DNA from: Bryobacterales bacterium
GTDB lineage: Bacteria; Acidobacteriota; Terriglobia; Bryobacterales; Bryobacteraceae
Assembly (NCBI GenBank): GCA_003142355.1
Contig: PLMF01000247.1
Coordinates: forward strand, 48,915-60,374
Reading direction: 5' to 3'
DNA: 11,460 bases
Position numbers and translations under genes: made by a program. The notes beneath the pieces are model-generated. The model saw nothing but the letters and a program-made list of their open reading frames with translations, had not been told where the DNA came from and ran no database searches. This document shows, in pieces, positions 6,210 to 11,460 of this stretch (its first letter is position 1; each line of letters begins with the position of its first letter).

Positions 6210-6292
6210 AGCCAGCGCTTTCTACGAGGACCGGTCCCGGTGTCGATGCCCCCCCGATTGCGAAAAGTAGAACCCGTGCTTCTCCGCCGCCG

Positions 6293-6334
6293 GTTCGGCT
6301 TTCGCCGAACGCGGCAATACCGGGCCTGCCGGTA
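6293..6334. repeat. Two tandem hairpins upstream of the NHL gene
   Basis: GTTCGGC (6293-6299) pairs with GCCGAAC (6304-6310) over a TTTC loop, and the stem extends by GCCG/CGGC with one bulge. TACCGG (6318-6323) pairs with CCGGTA (6329-6334) over 5 nt. Neither is followed by a T-tract. They may be repeat elements or leader structures, and they end 62 bp before the NHL gene start. Confidence 0.5.
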
Positions 6335-6396
6335 CTGGGAGTGTCTCGACGTACCCCACAGCGCCATGTGCTAGACTTCACACGGAGTAGCACCTC

Positions 6397-8613
6397 ATGT
6401 TCGCTCTTCGATTTGCGTTGCGCTTTCTGGCGACAGCCGTCGTTGCGATCGCGCAACAGTATGTTATCTCGACAGTCGCCGGGAGCAGACCGGAAGGCAC
6501 TCCGAACGGGCTTGGGAATATGGCGGGATACTGGGAGTTCTCGGCGTGGTCCAGTGTTTCCGACCTCTCGCTTTCCGTCGGCGTCCCGATGGCGCAAATT
6601 GGCAACAGTATCTCCGGGCAGTTCTATGTCGCTGTCTCCGGGCAAATCCCCGTCAGTGGGATGCCCTGCTTAACCCAATCCGGACCGCCGTACTCGGTAC
6701 TCAGCGGAACACTGTCGAACGCCGGCCTGATGACGATGAACCTGATGAGCGTGAGCGGGCATGTGGTCATCGTCCTGTCCGGGATCCTGTCGGCTGACGG
6801 AAACTATGCAATGGGCACATACACGGCATCGTCAGGCGGTTGTATGAGCGGCGACAAAGGAACATGGTCGGGGCAACGCTGGCCCCCATCAAATGGCACT
6901 GCGGTCGGTGATGGTGGACCAGCAATAGAGGCCAGCTTGGATGTTCCTAACGGTGTAGCCGTCGACGGCACCGGGGCGTTCTACATTTCACAAATGGGAA
7001 GTAACGAGGACAATCCACGCATCCGCAAGGTCTCGTCCAACGGCGTCATCACCACGGTTGCCGGAAACGGCACCAATGGCTTTGCGGGTGATGGAGGCCC
7101 AGCGATCAGCGCCCTCCTGTACGCACCATTTGGCGTATGGGTCGACAGTCTCGGCAACCTCTACATCGCCGATACGGGGAACGAGCGTGTCCGCAAGGTC
7201 TCGCCCAACGGGATCATCACCACTGTGGCGGGAATCGGCCCCGGTTCAACAGGCCACCCCTACTCAATTAGCGGCGTGCCAGCAACCACCGCTCTACTCG
7301 CAAGCCCTGTGGCGTTGACAACGGACGGACAGGGGAATCTCTACATTGCCCAGGCAGCTCTGGACATCGTCAGCAAAGTTTCCTCAAGCGGAATCATCAC
7401 CACGGTGGCGGGCAATGCCACCGGAGGTTATTCCGGCGATGGCGGATCTGCGCTCAAAGCGCAGCTCGCTGCCCCATCCGGCGTCGCCGTGGATAGTGCC
7501 GGTAACGTCTTCATTGCAGACTCTGTCAATGCTCGAATTCGCAAGGTCTCTCCCAGCGGAACCATCACTACGGTCGCCGGCAACGGAATCCAGGGCTATG
7601 CAGGCGATGGTGGGCAGGCGACCAGTGCGCGATTGAAGTACCCAGGCGGCATCGCGCTCGATTCCGCCGGCAATCTCTATGTTACAGATTCGGGGAACAA
7701 CCGCATCCGGAAACTTGCGTCTGACGGGATCATCAGTACGATTGCCGGTAATGGCCTGCACGGCTACTCAGGCGACGGTGGAGCGGCGACGAACGCCGAA
7801 TTGAACGGTCCTGATAGTCTATCTGTGGATAGTACCGGCAATATCTTCGTAGCCGACACGCAAAACAACGCCATTCGTCTTTTGCAGCCCACCGGCTTTT
7901 CGCCATCCATTAGCGCCGTCACAAACGCTGCCACGAATCTGCCCGGCGCCATCGCTCCCGGTGAGATCATTGTGCTGTACGGTTCCGGCCTTGGTCCCGC
8001 TCAACTTGTAGCGGCAGCCGTCGGCAGCGACGGCCTCTACGATCCCCAGCTTTCCGGAACGAGCGTGACGGTCAACGGCCTCCAGGCACCGATGATCTAT
8101 GCGTGGGCGACGCAGACAGCGGCCGTTGTGCCGTACGGGATCACAGGCACCACAGCCCTGGTCAGCGTGGCATACCAAGGACGGTCAAGCGCCGCGCTCT
8201 CAATCCCCGTTTCTTCGTCCGCGCCGGGTATCTTCAGTGCCGACTCAAGTGGCAAAGGCCAAGCGGCCGCGATCAACCAAGATGGCTTCACGATCAACGG
8301 TGCCGCGAATCCGGCAAGAGTGGGCGATGTCATTTCGCTTTACGCTACCGGAGAAGGCCAAACGACGCCTTTCGGAGTAGATGGTAAGCCAGCCTCAGCT
8401 CCATTACCCCACCCGAATCTTTCCGTAGGCGTGACGATCGGCGGACAGACAGCGCAGGTGCAGTATGCAGGTGGAGCACCCGGAGAAGTGGCGGGGGTGA
8501 TGCAAGTCAACGCGCAGATTCCGGCGGGAATTCAGACGGGCAGCACGGTTCCAGTGGTGCTTTCGGTTGGTAACGTCTCCAGTCAGGCCGGAGTTACCGT
8601 GGCCGTTCACTAG
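6397..8613 (+). CDS. Secreted NHL-repeat beta-propeller protein with Solibacter C-terminal domain (TIGR03437-like)
   Basis: This 738-aa exported protein starts at an ATG preceded by GGAG with 9-nt spacing (6384-6387). A short signal peptide is visible (MFALRFALRFLATAVVAIAQ). The sequence QQYVISTVAG at residues 20-29 is the usual opening strand of these propellers. An unrelated stretch from about 36 to 165 follows, containing GNMAGYWEFSAW, GTLSNAGLMTMNL and GGCMSGDKGTWSG. It resembles a beta-rich domain seen in other acidobacterial surface proteins and carries the only two cysteines (91, 149), possibly a disulfide. The propeller then resumes at GDGGPAIEASLDVPNGVAVD. About six NHL repeats follow to residue 495, with the recurrent GVAVDSAGN, LYIADTGN, RIRKVSPSG and ITTVAGNG motifs. 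Residues ~504-737 form the C-terminal domain (SAVTNAAT, PGEIIVLYGSGLGP, VVPYGI, APGIF, VMQVNAQIP). It is probably extracellular or envelope-bound, serving binding rather than catalysis; the ligand is unknown. Confidence 0.93.
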   Translation: MFALRFALRFLATAVVAIAQQYVISTVAGSRPEGTPNGLGNMAGYWEFSAWSSVSDLSLSVGVPMAQIGNSISGQFYVAVSGQIPVSGMPCLTQSGPPYSVLSGTLSNAGLMTMNLMSVSGHVVIVLSGILSADGNYAMGTYTASSGGCMSGDKGTWSGQRWPPSNGTAVGDGGPAIEASLDVPNGVAVDGTGAFYISQMGSNEDNPRIRKVSSNGVITTVAGNGTNGFAGDGGPAISALLYAPFGVWVDSLGNLYIADTGNERVRKVSPNGIITTVAGIGPGSTGHPYSISGVPATTALLASPVALTTDGQGNLYIAQAALDIVSKVSSSGIITTVAGNATGGYSGDGGSALKAQLAAPSGVAVDSAGNVFIADSVNARIRKVSPSGTITTVAGNGIQGYAGDGGQATSARLKYPGGIALDSAGNLYVTDSGNNRIRKLASDGIISTIAGNGLHGYSGDGGAATNAELNGPDSLSVDSTGNIFVADTQNNAIRLLQPTGFSPSISAVTNAATNLPGAIAPGEIIVLYGSGLGPAQLVAAAVGSDGLYDPQLSGTSVTVNGLQAPMIYAWATQTAAVVPYGITGTTALVSVAYQGRSSAALSIPVSSSAPGIFSADSSGKGQAAAINQDGFTINGAANPARVGDVISLYATGEGQTTPFGVDGKPASAPLPHPNLSVGVTIGGQTAQVQYAGGAPGEVAGVMQVNAQIPAGIQTGSTVPVVLSVGNVSSQAGVTVAVH

Positions 8614-8850
8614 CGCCCTCGACCCTTTCGCCGATTGCCTGTGGCCTAGTTCGGGATACGCTAACAGAACTGGCGGATATGTTCGAAATCATACCCTCGG
8701 GTGATACGCCGGCCACGAAATAAACCGCGCCTGGTCGCGCAGCGTTTGCCTGTCACTGGCGGGAACAGCCCTTCCGTCCAGCAACCGGATGGACCTTGTG
8801 AACCGCCGGTCACGTTGGAAGTGGTGAGAATGGGCCCTTCCCCATTCGGC

Positions 8851-9582
8851 CTAGGACTGTCGTCTGACCCCAGCCGCGATGCTCCATTTGCGCTCCCAAG
8901 CCACCGCGGCCTCCCGTTCCAAAGTCTGACAGAGGAAAAACACTTGATCATAGAACAGCAAAAACCATACCGAGCGGTTTGGATCTTCGGGTATAGGAAA
9001 GGCGACCCAGTATTTGAAGACAGTGCCAATCGTTTTCGGTTCAGGTTGGCCCATCAGCTTTGCAACCGAGGGGAGACCCTGTAGAAAGACCTTCTCCTCG
9101 AACGCCTCCCGCAGGCAGGCCTGGGCTGCATAACCGTTGGGAAGGCGTTTTCCGGTTTCATGGAAAAACAAGCCGGCGACAATTCTTGCGGCGACCTTCC
9201 CCAATCGAACAGGATCTGTAGCAATGGCCGGTTTCATGCCCAAGAAGATCCCGCCCTCCGAGAATGCTGCCTTCGGCTGTATCCACTTTCCGAGCGCACC
9301 GCGCAAACCGGCAGCATTACTTTTCTGCACTGAACGGAACACCGCCGGGAGAATGCCATTTATATCAGCGCGGCCAGCGACATCTTCTCTAAGCGCAACA
9401 ACTAGTCGGAAGTATTCGTCGTCCTTTGACGCCGAGTTATTGCATTGGTAGCAACTGGGGACTGTAATGAGCGGAGGTTTCGGATCTGGGAACAATGACG
9501 CCGGGGGCACATGGTCCATCGTGACCAGCCGAATCTTGCCACAGTATACACACTCCCCGGACTCGCCTCGCTTCTTGCGCAT
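8851..9582 (-). CDS. HNH endonuclease-like protein with Cys4 zinc site
   Basis: A 243-aa protein. The N-terminal 60 residues carry an HNH-type nuclease pattern. Cys11 and Cys14 (ECVYCGK) pair with Cys44 and Cys47 (VPSCYQCNNSAS) as a zinc site, Asp23-His24 sit in the catalytic strand (TMDHVPPASLFP), and Asn48 or Asn49 follow the second CxxC pair. The rest (about 60-243) is not recognised. It has charged helices and a beta-rich end (YWVAFPIPEDPNRSVWFLLF), perhaps a target-recognition or inhibitor-binding part. The ATG at 9580-9582 is chosen for lack of a better start; its upstream G-rich sequence is only a weak ribosome site. A TTG at 9663 in frame would add 27 residues containing several cysteines. 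No restriction or phage partner genes adjoin it. The downstream 237 bp to the NHL gene show no supported gene. Fold call is good, role unknown. Confidence 0.8.
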   Translation of the reverse strand: MRKKRGESGECVYCGKIRLVTMDHVPPASLFPDPKPPLITVPSCYQCNNSASKDDEYFRLVVALREDVAGRADINGILPAVFRSVQKSNAAGLRGALGKWIQPKAAFSEGGIFLGMKPAIATDPVRLGKVAARIVAGLFFHETGKRLPNGYAAQACLREAFEEKVFLQGLPSVAKLMGQPEPKTIGTVFKYWVAFPIPEDPNRSVWFLLFYDQVFFLCQTLEREAAVAWERKWSIAAGVRRQS

Positions 9583-9722
9583 CGCCCCGTGGCCTAGCCC
9601 TGTACCAATGTTACCTTGAAAGGGGCATTCGATGCAGCAATCAACAAGCGGGTGACACAACAAAACCGCTGACAGATGGAACGTTCCTGAAGTGCACCGC
9701 GATCACTCCCGTGACACGCCGT

Positions 9723-9917
9723 TCACGACAGCAGCGTCGCCGGGATTCGCTCGGAGCGACCCATTGTCCGCACCTCAGGCTTCGCCCGCTGCTGGGTCGG
9801 CTCGCCCAGCCAGATCCGACTTTCCAGCTCCCTGGGAAAGCACCCTGGACACCTCCACTCCCGGCCATCGAACCAGCACCGGCGGTCGGTGCAGATCGGG
9901 CACCCCTTCAGGTTCAC
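9723..9917 (-). CDS. Small zinc-ribbon-like protein (64 aa)
   Basis: From a GTG at 9915-9917 the minus frame encodes a 64-residue protein starting MNLKGCPICTDRRCWFDGRE and continuing WRCPGCFPRELESRIWLG. Two CxxC pairs (Cys6/Cys9 and Cys23/Cys26) with a further Cys14 between them form a zinc-ribbon-like pattern. GGGGAG about 10 nt upstream of the GTG could be the ribosome site. The frame is open further up to 9983, but that part translates an oligo-G leader (GGAIWGVFLGG), which I take as untranslated. The gene is on the same strand as, and upstream of, the HNH gene, with a gap of 140 bp, so co-transcription is possible. Short zinc-ribbon proteins of this kind occur widely without assigned function. 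Confidence 0.5.
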   Translation of the reverse strand: MNLKGCPICTDRRCWFDGREWRCPGCFPRELESRIWLGEPTQQRAKPEVRTMGRSERIPATLLS

Positions 9918-9941
9918 GAAGCCAGCGCTCCCCTTCACCAA

Positions 9942-9981
9942 CCCCGCCCCCCCCAAAAAAACACCCCAAATTGCCCCCCCC
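9942..9981 (-). other. Four G-tracts on the minus strand: potential G-quadruplex in the leader of the zinc-ribbon gene
   Basis: On the plus strand the C-tracts are 9942-9945 (4), 9947-9954 (8), 9964-9967 (4) and 9974-9981 (8). They are separated by 1, 9 and 6 nt. Read on the minus strand this is a classical four-tract G-quadruplex motif, 25-64 nt before the GTG of the 64-aa gene. The block GCCCCCCCCAAAA occurs twice. The tracts are also typical slippage-prone sites. Confidence 0.7.
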
Positions 9982-10036
9982 AAAATAACAGTGACAAATT
10001 TTCGCGCGAAGTTTTCTGAATCATTTCAATCATCAA

Positions 10037-10059
10037 GGGGCTCAAGACCCGTTAGCCCC
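10037..10059. repeat. 6-bp hairpin followed by ATTTT
   Basis: GGGGCT (10037-10042) pairs with AGCCCC (10054-10059) over an 11-nt loop and is followed on the plus strand by ATTTT. It could be a weak terminator or attenuator before the frameshifted ORF at 10096, but the stem is short. Confidence 0.3.
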
Positions 10060-10095
10060 ATTTTGGCCTGCTATACCGGGATTAGGAGGAACCCC

Positions 10096-10412
10096 GTGCA
10101 TAATCCCTTCGCTCCCTTCACCGGTTCCTACGGCCGAGCCGCCTCAGTTCGCCCCAATGCCCCTCCGAAGGTTTCTACGTCCTTCCCGTCCGCTCCCGCT
10201 TCCTCCACGCCATCCTCAGTCGCTTGGAAGCCGGCGCCAACCACAACCATCCAAACCAGCCCTTCGCTGTCTGGCGTCGCCTCGATTCCCGCAGCGGCGG
10301 CCCCTTGTCCGCCCAACCTCGTGCGGACCCTCGCCGCCAGCCGTATCCAATTGGAATTAAATCGCTTACGCAGAGGCGCCCGAATCATCGCGCCCCCGTA
10401 CCATCCCTGTGA
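10096..10412 (+). pseudogene. Probable small hypothetical gene broken by a frameshift in a C-run
   Basis: A GTG at 10096 follows a near-perfect ribosome site (AGGAGG at 10085-10090, 5-nt spacing). It opens the frame MHNPFAPFTGSYGRAASVRP to about residue 22. Downstream of the C-run at 10160-10163 the more protein-like reading moves to another frame: SEGFYVLPVRSRFLHAILSR, then LEAGANHNHPNQPFAVWRRL, on to a TGA at 10410. That frame has mostly C at third positions until about 10330 and no start codon of its own. One extra C in the run would join both parts into one protein of about 105 residues. The uninterrupted reading of the first frame instead gives a low-complexity Pro/Ser/Thr/Ala stretch. 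I do not recognise the family. A sequencing error, true decay or programmed slippage are all possible. A different partition of frames cannot be excluded. Confidence 0.38.
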
Positions 10413-10447
10413 CGCAACTTGCAAAAAAGCCCTCAAGTTGCGTCACA
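10408..10447. repeat. Perfect 14-bp inverted repeat across the stop codon at 10410
   Basis: TGTGACGCAACTTG (10408-10421) pairs exactly with CAAGTTGCGTCACA (10434-10447) over the 12-nt loop CAAAAAAGCCCT. The first arm contains the TGA that ends the preceding frame. No T-run follows on the plus strand, so an intrinsic terminator is not obvious. A partial copy, ATGCGTCACA, occurs at 10529-10538. Confidence 0.8.
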
Positions 10448-10498
10448 AAATCTCGAGCCACCGCCGCATCCCATTGAAAAATAGGAGCTTACAACGTC

Positions 10499-10795
10499 AT
10501 GAATAATAATCTCACCCTCCCCACCGAGATGCGTCACACGGGTGAGGCGCTCGGCCGGGTTGGGGAAGCCGTTCCCCGGCAGCCGCACCCGTGGTCACGG
10601 CTCTTCAACCATTCGCAGACACGCGGCATTCGAACCAGAACCGCAACCGTACGCGAGCACATTCCGCGACTAAGCCCCAAAATCCCCAACACTGTTAAGC
10701 ACCCGCCCGCAGCCCCCACCCCGCCGTCTCGCGCCCCTCCGCGGGCACCACCAGCCAGTGCCGTGCGGTTGACTGGCCTTTTAGCAGGGTGTTAA
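10499..10795 (+). CDS. Hypothetical 98-aa basic, proline-rich protein
   Basis: The ATG at 10499 has GGAG 11 nt upstream, slightly far. The product starts MNNNLTLPTEMRHTGEALGR. It includes WSRLFNHSQTRGIRTRTATV and REHIPRLSPKIPNTVKHPPA, which read like natural protein, and then becomes a low-complexity Pro/Ala/Arg tail ending GLLAGC. It is very basic, with no signal peptide, membrane segment or known motif. It sits between the 14-bp inverted repeat and the ATP synthase genes, ending 40 bp before atpF. I do not recognise a family. The out-of-frame appearance of the tail leaves open that only the first ~70 codons are a real gene that has decayed at its 3' end, or that the ORF is fortuitous in GC-rich DNA. 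Confidence 0.4.
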   Translation: MNNNLTLPTEMRHTGEALGRVGEAVPRQPHPWSRLFNHSQTRGIRTRTATVREHIPRLSPKIPNTVKHPPAAPTPPSRAPPRAPPASAVRLTGLLAGC

Positions 10796-10811
10796 TCTGT
10801 TCTGCTATAAG
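10769..10811 (+). promoter_or_regulatory. atpF: Possible promoter region of the ATP synthase genes
   Basis: An AT-richer patch lies directly before atpF. TATAAG (10806-10811) matches a -10 box at five of six bases. TTGACT (10769-10774) looks like a -35 box but is 31 nt away. It would pair better with a poor -10 at 10792-10797 (TAATCT). The elements are suggestive only, and part of the region overlaps the end of the 98-aa ORF. Confidence 0.25.
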
Positions 10812-10835
10812 ATTGTCCGTTTCTCCTAATTAATC

Positions 10836-11285
10836 ATGGAAGCCACGCTGCACGCCCTGGGCGGAATACTGCTGAAAGCAGTACCCACATTTCTGCTCCT
10901 AGTCCTGCTCCACTTCTACTTGAAGGGCATCTTTTTCAAGCCGTTGCAGAAGGTGTTGCGCCAGCGGTATGAGGCCACGGAAGGGGCGCGCAAACTGGCC
11001 GCCGAGAGCCTCGAGCGCGCCGCCGCCAAGACCGCCGAATACCAAGCCGCCATGCGCGCCGCACGGGGGGAAATCTACCAGGCGCAGGAGCAGTCGCGCA
11101 AGCGGCTGCAGGAAGCCGAGTTTACCGAACTGACGGAGGCCCGGCGGCGCGCCCAAGCGGCCGTCGAGGAGGCCAAGGCCCAGCTCTCGAGCGACGTGGA
11201 AGCAGCCAAGGCCGGCCTGGCGCGCGATAGCGAACTGCTGGCCAACCAGATTGTGGAATCCATCCTCCGGCGGAACGCCGCATGA
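10836..11285 (+). CDS. atpF: ATP synthase F0 subunit b
   Basis: This 149-aa subunit b of the F-type ATP synthase forms the peripheral stalk that holds F1 against the membrane-bound a subunit. An N-terminal membrane helix (about residues 8-29, KAVPTFLLLVLLHFYL) is followed by the family's KGIFFKPLQKVLRQRYEATE. A long charged coiled coil runs from about 40 to 135 (e.g. EEAKAQLSSDVEAAKAGLAR), and the end LLANQIVESIL binds delta. Length is normal. The ATG at 10836 is the only possible start, since an in-frame TAA lies 6 bp upstream; no Shine-Dalgarno is visible before it (TCTCCTAATTAATC), which is odd for a housekeeping gene. The stop codon overlaps the next start as ATGA at 11282-11285, so the two genes are translationally coupled. 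The a and c subunit genes are not upstream in this window. Confidence 0.92.
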   Translation: MEATLHALGGILLKAVPTFLLLVLLHFYLKGIFFKPLQKVLRQRYEATEGARKLAAESLERAAAKTAEYQAAMRAARGEIYQAQEQSRKRLQEAEFTELTEARRRAQAAVEEAKAQLSSDVEAAKAGLARDSELLANQIVESILRRNAA

Positions 11286-11460
11286 AGCGCTTCGCCACGC
11301 TGGCTTTAGTGGTTTGTTTCACGGCGGCCCCCATCTTCGCCGAAGAGAAGGAAGAAGGCGGCGGCCTGCAAATCTGGAAGTGGGCCAATTTCGTGGTGCT
11401 GGCGGGCGGCCTGGGGTATTTGATTGGCAAGAAGGGCGGCCCGTTCTTCGCCGCGCGGTC
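11282..11460 (+). CDS. atpF: Second ATP synthase F0 subunit b (b'-like), N-terminal part, cut by window end
   Basis: The first 59 codons are visible. The product begins with a signal-peptide-like segment (MKRFATLALVVCFTAAPIFA, cleavage probably before EEKEE). A short acidic, Gly-rich linker and a membrane helix starting LQIWKWANFVVLAGGLGYLI follow. IGKKGGPFFAAR then matches the region after the membrane helix in b subunits, where a positively charged start of the stalk helix follows. It starts within the stop codon of the upstream b gene (ATGA). Paired b and b' subunits are known from photosynthetic and several other bacteria and form a heterodimeric stalk. An N-terminal signal peptide on the second copy is, as I recall, seen in acidobacterial genomes. 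The rest of the operon (delta, alpha, gamma, beta, epsilon) presumably follows outside the window. Confidence 0.88.
   Translation, partial: MKRFATLALVVCFTAAPIFAEEKEEGGGLQIWKWANFVVLAGGLGYLIGKKGGPFFAAR

Noticed and set aside
5788..6270. A 160-codon plus-strand frame across the hairpin region
   Set aside because: No ribosome site and no protein-like pattern; it passes through two palindromes and conflicts with the better small ORFs.
8614..8850. A short plus-strand open stretch reading RDTLTELADMFEIIPSGD before a TAA, between the NHL and HNH genes
   Set aside because: It looks protein-like and might be the tail of a lost gene, but it has no start codon, ribosome site or recognisable family and is under 30 codons, so it cannot be supported.
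9889..10506. An uninterrupted 205-codon plus-strand frame through the C-tract and the frameshifted region
   Set aside because: Its first part translates the poly-C tracts and the middle is low-complexity Pro/Ser/Thr/Ala. Only the piece from GTG 10096 to about 10160 has a ribosome site and natural composition.
1..11460. CRISPR array, tRNA, rRNA, transposase or integrase genes
   Set aside because: I looked for regularly spaced repeats, cloverleaf-like segments and transposase or recombinase motifs on both strands and found none that hold up.

Overview
The window looks like a chromosomal segment of a GC-rich member of the Acidobacteriota, most likely of the Solibacter/Bryobacterales group. The main clue is the secreted NHL-repeat protein at 6397-8613. 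Its C-terminal ~230 residues match what I know as the 'Solibacter uncharacterized C-terminal domain' (TIGR03437). Two adjacent F-type ATP synthase b-subunit genes, the second with a signal peptide, fit the same group. The taxonomic call is inference from domain recognition; no search was run.

Layout. (i) 1-2623: two transport genes facing each other, the end of an APC-family amino acid permease (+) and a complete 14-TM drug-efflux MFS transporter (-). Their 3' ends overlap by 47 bp. (ii) 2698-5353: an accessory block. It holds an ORF6N-domain gene with a perfect 12-bp palindrome inside it, a 56-codon gene overlapping a minimal nucleotidyltransferase gene, a C-terminal remnant of a PIN-domain (VapC-like) toxin, and a gene of unknown function ending in a PD-(D/E)XK nuclease-like segment. 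(iii) 5354-6396: a hairpin-rich region with one well-supported small gene (78 aa, strong Shine-Dalgarno) and a short Cys-containing ORF that overlaps another short ORF. (iv) 6397-8613: the secreted NHL beta-propeller protein, with an extra domain inserted after its first beta strand. (v) 8851-9917: an HNH-type protein and a small zinc-ribbon-like protein on the minus strand. The zinc-ribbon gene is preceded by a four-tract poly-G leader. (vi) 9942-10795: a C-rich, low-complexity stretch with a probably frameshifted small gene, a perfect 14-bp inverted repeat and a 98-aa hypothetical ORF. (vii) 10836-end: the start of an ATP synthase operon (b, then a second b, cut by the window edge).

How the parts fit. 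The transporters, the NHL protein and the ATP synthase genes look like ordinary chromosomal functions. The material between them (ORF6N, nucleotidyltransferase pair, PIN remnant, nuclease-like proteins, hairpin repeats, broken ORFs) reads like an accessory or turnover zone. I see no integrase, transposase, tRNA or CRISPR array that would delimit a mobile element. The best candidate for a poorly described system is the overlapping small-protein/nucleotidyltransferase pair at 3376-3994. Its resemblance to toxin-antitoxin modules is inference only.
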